Below, piece after piece: positions 34,964 through 47,005 of a DNA stretch of 64,000 nucleotides. The notes under the pieces are model-generated. The model was not told where the DNA came from, made no database searches, and worked only from the letters and a program-made list of their open reading frames with translations. This DNA comes from Moniliophthora roreri (taxonomy: Eukaryota > Basidiomycota > Agaricomycetes > Agaricales > Marasmiaceae). The position numbers and the translations under genes are program-made. Location: contig LATX02000242.1 of the NCBI GenBank assembly GCA_001466705.2, positions 186,001 to 250,000 on the forward strand, written 5' to 3'. Within the stretch, counting starts at the first letter, position 1; the number at the start of each line of letters is the position of its first letter.

Positions 34964-37900
34964 ATGACGACGACCCGCCCCCTTCCTCGACCTTTAACGA
35001 CAAACTCAAAACACACAAGACCGAATTCAGCTGTATACATCGGACCTCCATCCTTAAATCCACTTGCGTATACATCCCTTTTATCAGCGACTCCACCCGA
35101 ACTCCCGGAACCCCCGGAGCCTCCATCGCCTATATCAGAGTCGTCTAGTGTCGGGAGTGGATTGCCTAGTCCGCCTGCGACGAATAGTACTGGGAGTGGT
35201 AGTACAAGGGGGTTGAACGGGGCAGGAGGAGGTGGAGGGGGTAGTGGTGATGATGATGATACCGCACGGTTTGGTACCGTTGGCCGTGGAGGTGATAAAG
35301 GGAAGGAAGTGGAAGTAGTAGAGGAGGATGGAAACGGGGATGTATTAAAAAGAGTCAAGAGTCTACAGGAGCGTAATCGTTTGGTATGTCCCGCTACTTG
35401 TTACATGTTACAATGCTGATTATGCGTTTCAGGCTCTAGATAAATTATCCTCATATTCTTTGACAAGGAACACCCCTTCTCCTAGACCACCGCCCTCGTC
35501 ATCTTCTGCTGCGTCATCTACATCCTCGGGATCAAACCGTCCAGCGGTGAGGAGTAGACATTCATACACCGTTTCCTTATCATCCGCCGCCACCCATACA
35601 TCTAGTTCAAGACACAAAGATCTCTCTGGTTCAGAGACTGAACGGGAAAACTCGCACAATTCATTTGATATAGACGACGACGAGGAAGAAGCATCTCCAT
35701 CACCTTCCTCTATGTTATTGAACCACACTTCCTCCACGATATCATTCAAAACACCCGGTCGACCAACGACACCCTCCGCATCCTCCTCTTCCAATCGTAC
35801 GTCTTCAAACAACTCACAGACACTCAGCCCGAGGTTTACTAGAACACGGTTAATATCGGCACCTGCGTCGCCTGGAAAAGCACTCAGTTCCATCTCACGC
35901 TCCACATCTGGTTCCGGTAGCGGTAGTGGTAGCGCACAAGCGCAAATGTCTCCAAGAAAACGTGCGAGCCTCGTTGTTGAGCTCGGTCTCGGTTTAGCGC
36001 GAGGAGATAGAGATAGAGAGGATGTAGCAAGCAGAGCACTCGCAGCAGTAGCTTCCTCTCGTCGTGGGCTCACTCCGATTAATGCGGGTACAGGTACGGG
36101 GAGTGCGAGGAGGAGGCAACCGCTCCCGAAAGAGTTTTGGGAGTCAGGGAGTAGTGTGACAGGGAGTGGGAGTGGAACGAGGAGTGAGAGTTCGTATGGT
36201 GAGGAGATTTTGGGTGGTAGTGTGAGTATCAGACGTTTCTTTTCTTTTCTTTTTAGTTTCTCTTTTCGCTTCTTTTGGTTTTTGGAGATGGGAATCGCTT
36301 GCTGTCATCTCCCCATTGCTGTTGACCGGGTCGGTGTCGGGTCTGGACTTGTGGCGGCGTTTTGCTGTCGCCGGGTGTTGCGTGGCGAGCGCTAGGTTGA
36401 ACGTTATCGTTATCGAATTCGCTGCGGTGGCGGTCTTGGGTGTCGCGGCACTGCTCAATTGGGCGTATGACGCATGTGGCGCCGGTGTCTTTTTGGCTTT
36501 GGAATCTTTTGCATTTGAGAGCCCTGCTAGCTCTGTTCTGCTGCTTTCTGTCTATAGACCATGCATTATCATCGTCCCTGGTCTTGTGGTATCGTCGGCG
36601 TCATCATGTTCTTGTTCTTTGAGACATTTTGCTTATAACGGTCAATGGCCAACGCGTTCTTGCCTTGTTTCTTTGTCTTCTTTTTCTTTCATCGACACGA
36701 CGTAATGGATAGAGTTCTATCACTATCCCGGCCTTCTTCATTGCTATCTGTTCGCGTTCGTTTTCCATCTTCCATCTTTTCCCCTCTTTTTCTTTTTTTA
36801 TCTCCTTTGCGAGAGTGCATACTAACCCATCTCTACACAGTCCACGCACGCGCAAGATAAATCACTCCGCCACCTCTCAAGATCGCCTTCCCCATCACCG
36901 CCATCTCTAAACAGATCCAATACCGGTTTCTCTACTTCCCAATCCGCGCGAAACGCCCGCCCGCACACTGCCACTCAATCACGATACCCAACAAACCTCA
37001 CACTCCCACCTGCTGATGCACGAGAAGGTACACGAAGACGACTTCCTCGTCGACCCTCACAGTCTGAGGATCTCGGGAATCGGACGGCTTCGTATGCTCC
37101 TAATGCTGCTACGCGGTCTCCTACAGGCCGAAGACAAACAACGAGACCTGGTGGGTCGGCGGAGAGTGCGTTGACTGTACAGGGCAGTGGACGATTAGTT
37201 GGTGAAGGATTGAGAGCTGCTGGGTTGACGCTAAGGGGACGAGGTGATTCGCCAGTGCTGGAGAGAGAGCGAGAGCGAGGTGGTAGAGGGAGAGAGTCAC
37301 CTGTGTTTGAGAGGAATAGAGGAAGGGCAAGTCCGGTTCAGTTTGATAGCGATGTGTTCCGGGATAGGGATAGAGAACGGGAAGAGAGGTTGGAGAGGAT
37401 CCGTGCACAGAGTCAGTCCCGGACGGGATACCATTCACGAGCTGCGACGAGTATGGAAGCAAGGAGGCGAGAAGGTGATTGGGAAGGTGATGATGATGTG
37501 CCACAGTCTGCTACGGGAGGTTTAAGGGCGTACAAGAGTGCGTATCCACTCGATAGGGATAGAGCACCTTCCCGAACCCAAACGCAACCCCAAGATGGGA
37601 TAGTCTCGCCCTTTGGTACGACTACGAGGCGGTATGCCTCTATCACGCCTCTTAATACCACTACCACCACCAATACACCTTCACAACACGTAAAATCCGC
37701 CTCATCCAACTCTGAAAGCCAACGTGAACATACCAAGCTTCTGTTATCCTCCCTAGACGTCTTCGATCAAGCACTCTCGCGGTACGCTAGTTCGAGTGAT
37801 GTACGAAGGAGTATTCGAACCGTTATTGGGAATGTGGAAAGGTTGAATGGGATGATGAGAGCTGGGACGGGGAGGATGTTGGAGGGGCAGGTTGAATGTG

Positions 37901-39077
37901 AGGTGAGGGAGGCAACTGGAAATGCGTCGAGCACGAGTGCTGCTTCGGGTAAGCATCCTTTTTTGTTTTGTTTTTTTTTTTTTGGGAGGTCAAGAGCTGA
38001 TGGATATGTGTGTACCCCGTAGAAGCAGAGATATACCGCCGCGTAGGAGGAGAGTATCGTGAAGCCCTCAGAGTGAGCGATGAGTTAGTAAGGGGAATGA
38101 CAGAGATGATGTTGGCGTTGCCAAGGCTCTTGCGTGAGGGAGCTGGTGGAGATAGGGTGGTGGTGTCTCCTGAAAATGGGAGGAGTGATGGCGGACGGTC
38201 AAGACCCGGGACGAGTATGGCACAGACATTTGTTACGGAAGAGACACCTGCGAGAACCTCGAGGCAGGATTCCGGGGCGAGTGCTAGTGTTAGACGGCAG
38301 GATACAGTAAGTTGTACGAGTTGAAGCCTAGCCGAGATTGACTTTTTGTGCGTGTTTTAGGGCACCCAACGCCGATTACAGCTCATGACTCCCCGGGAAC
38401 TCCGTGACCGTGACCGAGACGGTGCACCGGGCGGAATGTCAACCTTTGACTCGCAAGAAACCATTCAAGCTACTGGAGGCCCGGGTGGTTACGAACCTAG
38501 CCCAACACCTGCTACACGTATCCGAACCACAACCAACAACTCGCAAAACTCCAACTCTCAAGCGTCTGATTCACCCATCACGCCCAACACCAACACCCAA
38601 ACCCTCAGTCGGAGACGCACAACCAACAACATTGGTACATTACGCGCTACACCTGCTACTGCTACTACGACAACAACAGGTGTCGTAGGCGAGATGGCAA
38701 CGTTTTCGAGGAGTAGTAGTTCGGGTATGAACGCACTGAGGCAGATGCGTGAGCGCTCCATCTCAAATTCCTCGGAAAGAGAAAAAGAAGAATGGGAAGA
38801 ATTTGGGTACCATAATGGCGTTGTGACGAGTCAGAGTACGAGTGGTGTGCGAAGGGGTGTTGGGGGTATACAGAGGGCGATATCGGGGAGTGAGACAGAG
38901 AGAGAACCTCCTAGGAATTTCGGCGGTGGTGCAGGCAAGAGTGTGAGGATGTCGTTTGATGGGTCGGCTGCTGATCGTGCGGCTGCTGTGACCGTTAGTG
39001 CTGGTATTGGTGGGAGTGGGAAGAGAGAGAGGAGGCGGACGGTGGTTGATATGTGGCCGAAGGGCGGTCAGAGTTGA
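34964..39077 (+). CDS. Large Ser/Arg-rich low-complexity protein
   Basis: Five exons: 34964-35383, 35433-36221, 36841-37948, 38023-38306 and 38361-39077; 1,105 residues. The sequence is dominated by S, T, R, G, P and N with acidic patches, so it is mostly disordered. Islands that look constrained are SLQERNRLALDKLSSYS, ALAAVASSRR, GEGLRAAGLTLRGR, LRAYKSAYPL, a helical stretch around SLDVFDQALSRYASS, and GGEYREALRVSDELVRGM. I believe it belongs to a family widespread in mushroom fungi, but I cannot name its function. The second intron is 619 nt, about ten times the local norm. Broken copies of exons 3 and 4 occur at 42.5-43.3 kb. Confidence 0.8.
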
Positions 39078-39773
39078 CGCTAGTTGGCCTTCTGGTATTT
39101 CTTTGTTCCTCTTGATGGACACGCGTGCTGATTGGTATTTGCGCCTAGGTTTCTCGCTTTCTTATTCTGTTTCTTGCAGCATAGTACATTGATTGGTTTC
39201 GACCGTTGTCACTGTATGTATCAAAAAACCCTTAACTCTTCCTTTCTTTCCTGTGTCTCTTTATTTCAGTTTCTTTTCTTGTACGTCTCTCCGTCTCCCG
39301 TCTCTGGCTCTCGCATTGTCCTATTACGTTGCACGTATTTATGGGCTTTCGGTCTTTTCTGTTTCCTGTTTCGTTTCTCTTTCTTTCTCTCTCTCGACTA
39401 CGATAAGTATGTAATTCTCGCTCGCACGCACGCACGCACGTAGAATATTGAAAGTATGATTATGATTCTTGGACTCTCAGTGACTTGATGCGGGAGATTG
39501 TTCAAGGAAGCATGCTACTGAAATAGTGGCTTACTGGAATGTCTGTCCTTGGCTTTTGTGAAGATTATAATATATAGGTAGGGTCAAGTCAAACTTGACA
39601 AATACACAAATCATATCTCGAATTTCGCAAGATTATAGGAATTGGGAAACAGAGTTCATCCATTGTATCTAGTATCTGCAGGACAGATTTCAGTCAATCT
39701 GAACGCTGAACAAGAAAGTAATTTGTGCTCACCAGTTCTAATGATGCAGTTGGCTCCAGTCTCCAAATCCAAA
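39078..39773. other. Intergenic between convergent genes
   Basis: Contains pyrimidine-rich DNA and a short CGCA microsatellite (39423-39440, four units). No gene seen. CpG becomes scarce towards the right end, where the CpG-depleted gene begins. Confidence 0.5.
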
Positions 39774-42315
39774 TCATCTCCATGCTGGCTTGAGTGTCTG
39801 CTGCTGCTGCTGCCGCGGCCTCTTGTTCAATGATTCCAGATTAGATTCCTGGTCTCGGGTTCTTGGAAAAGGCTTGATAGCTGCAGCATGGGGTTCATGA
39901 TAGGAAGGTGAAGCTAAGCCCATGGCTGATTTTTTGGTGATACTGGTTGCCTTCTTCTGGGTGGAGTTGCCACCCAAGTCCCTATTCTGGACCCTTGTGG
40001 AAGGTTTAATAACATGGGGTTGATGGGAAGGTGGAGCTGAGCCTGTGGCTGATTGCTCAACAACAGTAGATGCCTTCTTCTTGACATATTTGCTACAATT
40101 AGTGCTGCCACCCAAATCTAAAGCTTTGCCCTTGCCCTTGCCCTTTTGGAGTGTTTGGCATGAGTTGCCAGTCCTCTCTGGCTTAGTATTGCCTCCCTCT
40201 CCATTATGAAGGTCTTGGCCCACCATCTGGTCAATCTCCTCTGTATGTCCAGCAACAGTCCCACTTGCATTATGAGTATCCTTTTGGTTATCTAGGAAGT
40301 AAATATTAGCATAAGGAAAACAAAGTCTAAAACATGAAAACTCACTATAAAGGATCTCGAGTTCAGGAATTCCAAGTGACTGGGCATATTCTGCAGTAGT
40401 AGAGTCAAACCCTCGGGCAATTTGCCACTGTTGAAGGGAGTCATAGACATAGGAATCCCATGATAGCTTCCCAAAATGGGAATAGAAATGATTACATGGC
40501 TGCTTCTCACAGATATAGGATATGTGAGGTGTGAGCTTGGGTATCTGTAGGTGTTTCTGCTCCTCCTCTGAAATTTTGCTTTGACCTGCTTTATCAAATG
40601 ACCAAAAATGGGTACATCCATTCCTCCAGTCTTCTAGACTGTGACAAGTGAGAGGATAAGGTAGTGGGTATACAAAGAGGTAGATGGTCTGCTGTGGCTT
40701 GCTTTGGCCCATTTGATGTTGCTGTCCACATGATTTACTGTGGAGCTGAGTTTCAAGAGAAATAGAAGGTAGATATGGTATGACTTCAAGTTAAACCAAT
40801 CAATTTGTGTTATGCATCTAAGCATGAAGCAGATAGACCTACAATAGTCTCCTGAGTATTTTGAGGTGGAGAGACCATCCATGATTCCAGCTGCTTGTGA
40901 TAGCCATGCCTTTATAATGAGATGACTGTAGCACCAAGAACGAAAATGCACTCTAACATTTATAGAGCACATTCCAACTTCTCTACAACACAAGTCCATT
41001 AATACAAATCTGCCCAAATCAGTGTCATTCAAAATTTGCATAATTCCTGTGGCTCACCTCAACAATCCATTGCCCTCAATCTTCATAGCATGGTCAAGTC
41101 CCCAGAACCATGAATTTTCCCAAGTATAAAACAAATCCCAAGTGGGAGCCACATAAGCTGGGAATCTGGCAATCTCCACTTGAGAGTGCAAGTAAATAGT
41201 GTCAAAGCGCAATCCATTATAGTCTGAGTTGAAGGGAAGATTGAAAGAGTGGTATTTTTTCCCCCAGAGTGCATGATTTAGCACAGGATAGTCAAAGACA
41301 GACCCCTGATTGGTGAGGAATTTGTAGGCAGTATTCTGTCTGACCATGTCTATGGCTGAGGGAATTATGGTAGCCACTGATCCAAACCTATAGTCACTAC
41401 ATATTAGAAAAGTTTGGCCAGATACTTGAGCACTGCACAGATTTCCAGTGCTTGTGTCAAGTAATAATTCAGGTTCTGTTTGAAATTGATGCCCAAATGA
41501 ACCCTCTGGCTTTCTTATAACCTGTAGATATATTAATGGAATATATGCATGCAATGCAGTATGGAAACAACCTCTGCAAAGATAATGGACAATTCTTCCC
41601 AGAACATTGTCTTATGGACAACTTGTGAGAAAGGTATCAGCTCTATGTCACTGGTCATTAGTATGTGTTCCAATCCTCAGTTAATCATCTGACAACAACA
41701 TACCATGGTGGAATATCAAAGCTGGAATAGATGTGTTGATACCAAAGAGCTGGATGCAAGACTCATCTCTTCAATGGTTTGAGCAAACAATATATATGAA
41801 AGAAAAGGTGACAGTACAGTTGGCTAGAGTAACTGAAGTAATCCCTTTTCCACAGCTATCATACACAAGTAAGAACACTGGTTCTTTTATCAGATGTGAC
41901 CTAGAAACCTCACCTTGTGTGTATTCCAACCACTGTAGGTTGCTGCAGTAAACTTTTTCCCATGTACCTCAACAGTATAGAGGGTCTTCTTGCCCTGGGC
42001 ACTTAAGATACCCTTGGTACCATCCCACCTCCGGTCTTCCACTTCTTCTGACTGAACCTTTTTCACAATAAACATATCTCCTCGCTTAACAGTTGTATAC
42101 TGAAAATGTATATCAGTGACTGGGCACTATTCTCCCTGAACAACAAAGCTTACTTCGCTGTAGTCTTCATCATCCGATGTAACTGCTGTCGTTATATTGC
42201 GAACATTGACGGCCTGAGTCGTAATGTGCTGGATGATATGATTGATCTGATCGCGGCCGACATTGTTCAACGTGCTGTCGGTAAGATGAACCAAGGATGA
42301 ATCCGAGATGCTCAT
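39774..42315 (-). CDS. RDQ-motif protein with kinase-N-lobe-like segment (CpG-depleted copy)
   Basis: Nine exons: 42154-42315, 41914-42099, 41818-41855, 41704-41768, 41572-41642, 41058-41521, 40839-41009, 40346-40737 and 39774-40291; 688 residues. It is a paralogue of 3790-5894 with the same intron positions; exon lengths of 38 and 71 nt are identical. Exon 1 carries LNNVGRDQINHII. The kinase-like part reads IQLFGIN and ALIFHHELIPF. The C-terminal half matches the paralogue (YLFVYPLPYPL, SLGIPELEIL). A 170-residue tail is extra: Lys-rich, with KGKGKGKALDLGG repeated in degenerate form and QQQQQ near the end. Intron 7 (101 nt) uses a weaker GTCTAT donor and is the least certain junction. Confidence 0.82.
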
Positions 42316-42540
42316 TGTGAAGAGAGAAAAGCTGAGTGGTGAGGTAGCGATGGGGTAAAGAGGCAGGCGGTGTACACACAGCCAGCGCATGCAAATGTCA
42401 CACGCAGTCGACACGCGGCGATGAGTCTGAGAAGGGTTATATATGACTGGCAATACGGCGAAGCGCATGTCCTTAATAGGAAATCAAAAGTACGGCGATC
42501 CGATCAACTCGCTGTAAGAAATGAAGAGACCATCGACGTA

Positions 42541-42960
42541 CCATCACTAAACTGAACCATAGACCCCCTTCCTCCTTCCCTCTCAAAGTCGGGATTATCC
42601 CCTCCAGGCCTTCCAAGTAACGTCAATCCCGCAGCCCCAAGAACTTCGCCAGACGCGCTTCCACTGCCCTGTACAGTCAATGCTGACTCTGCCAAACCCT
42701 AGGTTTCAATATATCCTTCGTTCTCTGCCCCCACCTCCAGATTCAAGATACGGCGACCGTGTAACAGGAGAAGCGTAGGAAATCGCCTGAATTCCGAGGA
42801 CTGAGTCGGTCCTCGATGAATGATTCCTTCGTGTACCGGTATCTGGACTCTGGGTTTATGGGGCACCGCGATTGAGTTGGAAGGTTGTGGCCGCGTTGAG
42901 AGATAAGCGAGCGGTCTTTGAGTATCTCTTCTGAGAAGGACAGGGAAATGGGAGCGGAAA
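42541..42960 (-). pseudogene. Fragment of the large gene (exon 3 part), inverted
   Basis: The reverse strand matches 36,870-37,345 of the large gene. SALTVQGSG, AAGLTL and MVQFS align with SALTVQGSG, AAGLTL and PVQFD, and the DNA keeps blocks such as TTGACTGTACAGGGCAGTGG. It has gaps and frame changes, no start and no neighbouring exons. It is a partial genomic duplicate, since it has no sign of a processed transcript. Confidence 0.75.
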
Positions 42961-43020
42961 AGCACTCGCGGAAGCACTCGCGGTTTTCACCGGCAGTGGC
43001 CTCCTGGAACGAGACCTAAC

Positions 43021-43288
43021 ATTAAATTAGGCTGAATGCCTCATTCATTACGCTCTCATCACTTCTATCATTGCAAACAACGATGCGCTTAAATCTGGGT
43101 ATGGGGAAGGGGGTGAAGGAGACGGAGTGAGGTGTCCCGGGTCCCGTCTTTGAAGAACGAGGAGCTTCGGTATGAATCCTAAGATTGTGGCGGGGAGTGA
43201 TGGTGGACGAGCGAGGTCTGGGATGAGTATGTGGCCCTGAGTGTGGAACAGACCACTTGCGAGGAGCTCAAGGCAGAATACCGGTCCT
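43021..43288 (+). pseudogene. Chimeric fragment: DUS3 exon 1 pieces joined to large-gene exon 4
   Basis: 43,035-43,085 resembles DUS3 near 44,560-44,610 (CTTCTAT.ATTGCA.AC.ACGATGC). After an internal deletion 43,095-43,172 resembles DUS3 44,900-44,985 (GTCTTTGAAGAACGAGGAG is identical). It then passes directly into 43,190-43,288, which resembles large-gene exon 4 at 38,174-38,280 (GGAGTGATGG.GGACG, GACGAGTATG). No open frame covers it. Both donors lie within 6 kb. Confidence 0.7.
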
Positions 43289-43954
43289 GGAAGGTGGCAG
43301 CCAAACCCTCCTTCCTGTTTGGGAATGACAGCTCGACGCTTCGCTGTCACTCCGAATAACGTTTCCCGTTACTGCAATTTCAATAAATAACTTTCTTGTG
43401 CTTTCCGACTATCATAAACTAGAGTCTATTATGTTGAATAGTGTATGACAGGTCTCAGGATATTGAGTTACAAAAAGAAACTGAAAACATGAGTGGACCT
43501 CCAAGCCAGTGGTATAGGGATTGCTGAATTCTGCTGCTTCTGTGGCATTCAATTACCTTGACAGGCCTTCCTCCGTCCTCGAAAACCTGCCAGGTGCCTT
43601 GGGACGCTGCAAGATCTCTATGTGGAGTGTCCGAGACACGACTTAGGCGCGGCTCGGGAACGACTCCAACTGCAGACCGACGTGATGGTGCAGAAAACCA
43701 CCCCAAGCTCGAAGAAACAACATAAAAAATATACCTCTACATCTTCTGATTCATCCATGGCCTGACAATAGAAAAAGAGAAAAGATTCATACAGTATACA
43801 TTAGACAGTTCATTGGTAGTTTCATTTCATGAAAATCGTATGTTATTCTGTACCCAGTACGTTACGGCCAGGGGGGAACGTCATTCGGAGTGACAGCGAA
43901 GCGTCGAGCTGTCATTCCCAACAAACAGGAAGGAGGGTTTGGCTGCCACCTTCC
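43289..43954. repeat. 666-bp inverted repeat with 80-bp arms
   Basis: Left arm 43289-43367 and right arm 43874-43954 are reverse complements, apart from a 3-nt indel and a few substitutions (GGAAGGTGGCAGCCAAACCC at the outer end). The left arm begins where the chimeric pseudogene ends. The interior of about 500 bp has no coding capacity. It could be a MITE-like element or a fold-back made during the local rearrangement. No target duplication was found. Confidence 0.7.
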
Positions 43955-44509
43955 CCGAGGTTTCGTTGGTCAAGGTGCCGCATCTGAGTGCACAGTATCA
44001 GTGTCAGCGAACTTGGAGCCGTCAGGGCATGGTCACTCACAGGATTGATATCGATAGATGTACTCAATAGCACGCTAAAAAACTGCAAGAATTGGGCTTT
44101 TGGTATACTGGAAGATTGGAGCTACTCGGAGCACTCCTTTTCTTTGTTGCGGCCTTTTCGCTAGCCAGAATTAGGATCACAGTTGAGATTTTTGACACAT
44201 TACGGCCCTGTACTCTTCGTACCATCAGAAACACACCACTTTGAAGAAGTCCTTCAGAACTGCTAGTACTGGAGTCCAACGGCGTACCTTCCTGAGTCGC
44301 CCATACTCCGGCTTCTTATCTGTGTCAATGCATCATTGTGCATCAAGTTGACTTTCTCAAGGCTTAAGACCCTGGAACGTGAAAAGTAAGGAGTGGAAAG
44401 GGTGAAAAGGTGGTAGTAGTGGGAGAAAGTGTCAACGACGGCGATAGCCTTTAAATGGTGATCGACTGATAAGATAACGAAAATCAGACCTTGCACGACA
44501 ACGCCCACA

Positions 44510-47005
44510 ATGTCGGCGACCCAGACCCAATGGCCTCCCGGAACTGCACCTATCAAGGCCGAATATCTCGTTCATCACACCCTGACAACTTCTTCTATTG
44601 CAGACGACGATGCAGCTGAATCCAACACCTCTCATTCCAACTCTTCCCATACAAACGGCCGAGATAGCAGAGACGACCGAGATAAAGGAAACAAAAGTCG
44701 CAAAGGCGCCAATAAAAACCGCCGATTCCAAAAGATCCGCGATGATCTAGAAATTTGTTGGAAAACCGCAAACGGATCAATCTGTGAATTTGGAGAGGAG
44801 TGTCGGTATAACCATGATGTGAAGGGATATCTGGAAGGGAAGCCAGGAGATATACGTTTGCGAACGGTAGATGAGGTGCTTGTTTTGGGTGAGGAAGTGT
44901 TTAAATCCGGATATGGTGAAGGAGGTGAAGGAGGTGACGGAGTGAGATGTCCTGTCTTTGAAGAACGAGGAGAATGTCGGTATGGGTACAAGTGTCGTTT
45001 CCTCAGCGCTCACGTCACGAAGTCGGAGGCAGGAGAGCTAGAGCTTGTCAAGGATGAAGAGAAGAAGGCTCAGACTGCGATTAGCATGCAGGAAGTCAAC
45101 TTTGTGGGTCCCGATACACAAAAGTTGTTGAGGACGAAAAAGGTGTGCATCCTCCGTATCTTCTCTTGCCTTGCGTTAATCAAGTGAAGTAGTTCCCGTT
45201 TCCGGTATGGGAAACGTATCAAAAGGAAGTAAAGGCCTTGAACGAGGAGGAGCAGAAGCCAAAAGCCCGAGTTACGCAGGATGCAGATGGAGACATCATT
45301 CTCACCGAACCTGCCCCTGCACCAGTACCACGTCCTTCTACAATCCAATCACACGAACCCACCTCACCAGACGGCATCGACACCTCCCGTACCAGGTACC
45401 TCGAGAAAAATCGCTTTGACTGGACTGGTAAAACCTACCTTGCACCGCTCACGACAGTAGGCAACCTACCATTCCGAAGACTCTGCGTCGACTACGGTGC
45501 AGACATAACATGCGGTGAGATGGGGCTTGCGGCATCGTTTCTAAGCGGGTCAAAGGAAGAGTGGTCATTGGTGAGAAGACATCCCTCAGAGAAGGTCTTC
45601 GGAGTGCAGGTTGCGGGAAGTAAGCCGAATACGCTGGTTCCTACTGCTGAGGTACATGCGTCTTTGCTACATTTCATTCCATCTCTGAATACTAATGCAA
45701 GTCTGGTAGGTTCTGTACGAAGAATGCATAAAAAACGGTGGCATCGACTTTGTCGACGTCAACTGCGGATGTCCAATTGATTTAGTGTTCAAGACCGGCA
45801 GTGGGAGTGCACGTACGTTCCGCATCCTTGTCTACCCCTTTCGACCTCATATCTAACAACACGAAACAGTACTAGACGCACCAGGCAAGCTAATCAAGAT
45901 CCTCACCGGCATGTCTCGCGCACTTCGTGAAATACCCGTTACTGTCAAGCTCCGTACGGGAGTCAGAGATGGCAAGAATACCGCACATAGGACAATGCCA
46001 AGGCTGTTTTCGGAAGTTGAAAACGGTATTGGTGCTCTTACGGTACGTTTCCATCTTTTTCTGGTACTGAGTGGGGAGCTGACAAAAAACTTAACCTAGT
46101 TGCATGGCCGAACACGACAACAACGCTACACGAAACTAGCAGACTGGGACTACATTAAAGAGTGTGTCGACGCTGTTCGCGAGAAACAGAGAGACGATGG
46201 GTGTGAGTCCTACTTCATTCCTTAGTCATTCTTTTCTTTAATCAAGTGCCCTCTCTAGTACCGCCGATACCCATCTTTGGAAACGGTGACTGCTTCTCTT
46301 ACCAAAGCTACCGCGAATCTCTCGAAAGTACTGGTGTGGACGGAGTCATGGTCGGCCGCGGGGCACTCATTAAACCATGGATATTCACGGAGATCAAAGA
46401 GTGTAGAGAGTGGGATATTAGTGCACGGGAGAGGTTGGATGGAATTAGGAAGGTCAGTATATGTATTTGTTCCGTTTCTACAGAGCGAACAAGAGAGCTA
46501 ATGAGGACAGTATGCCGAGTATGCGCTATCGCATTTTGGTACAGATACCCCAGGTCTGAATGCTTCAAGGAGGTATTTTTGTGAAGCGTTGAGTTTTCAG
46601 CATCGGTATGCATTTGTCGTTTTTCTCCGTCTTCCTTTTACGTTTTGAAGGCTGACGGCTCGATGTATCTTCAGGTATGTACCCATTGGGTTGCTCGAGG
46701 TGTTGCCTCCGAGGATCAATGATCGTGCGCCGGGGTGGAGAGGAAGGGACTGGTTAGGTACGTCGCTCTCTCTATTGTTTGTTTGTACCCCGGGTTACAT
46801 TCTTCCTTTCCTTCTCTGCCACCCCTTTCTTTCTGCTTACGTCGAACGAATGCTAACCAAGTTTGATGCAGAAACACTTCTTGCTTCGCCCGACTCCCGA
46901 GATTGGGTCAAGATAAGCGAGATGTTCCTTGGTCCTGCACCGGAGAATTGGAATTTCGTGCCAAAACATAAGAGTAATGCATATGACGCAGAGGCGCAAG
47001 GATAG
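44510..47005 (+). CDS. DUS3: tRNA-dihydrouridine(47) synthase
   Basis: Nine exons: 44510-45142, 45193-45651, 45710-45812, 45870-46042, 46100-46202, 46259-46452, 46511-46605, 46675-46757 and 46872-47005; 658 residues, the usual eukaryotic Dus3 size. Two CCCH zinc fingers (CX8CX5CX3H starting [10 protein letters not shown], and a second starting [10 protein letters not shown]) precede the FMN-binding TIM barrel. Barrel landmarks are [24 protein letters not shown] with the catalytic Cys (about residue 385), [27 protein letters not shown] and [13 protein letters not shown]. Dus3 reduces uridine 47 of cytoplasmic tRNAs, and of some mRNAs, using NADPH. Single-copy housekeeping gene; a degraded copy lies 7 kb downstream and a small fragment 1.3 kb upstream. 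Confidence 0.95.

Noticed and set aside
34681..36073. Long minus-strand frames opposite the large gene (34681-35358 and 35429-36073)
   Set aside because: They mirror the low-complexity Ser/Asp/Gly codons of the plus-strand exons and have no independent support.
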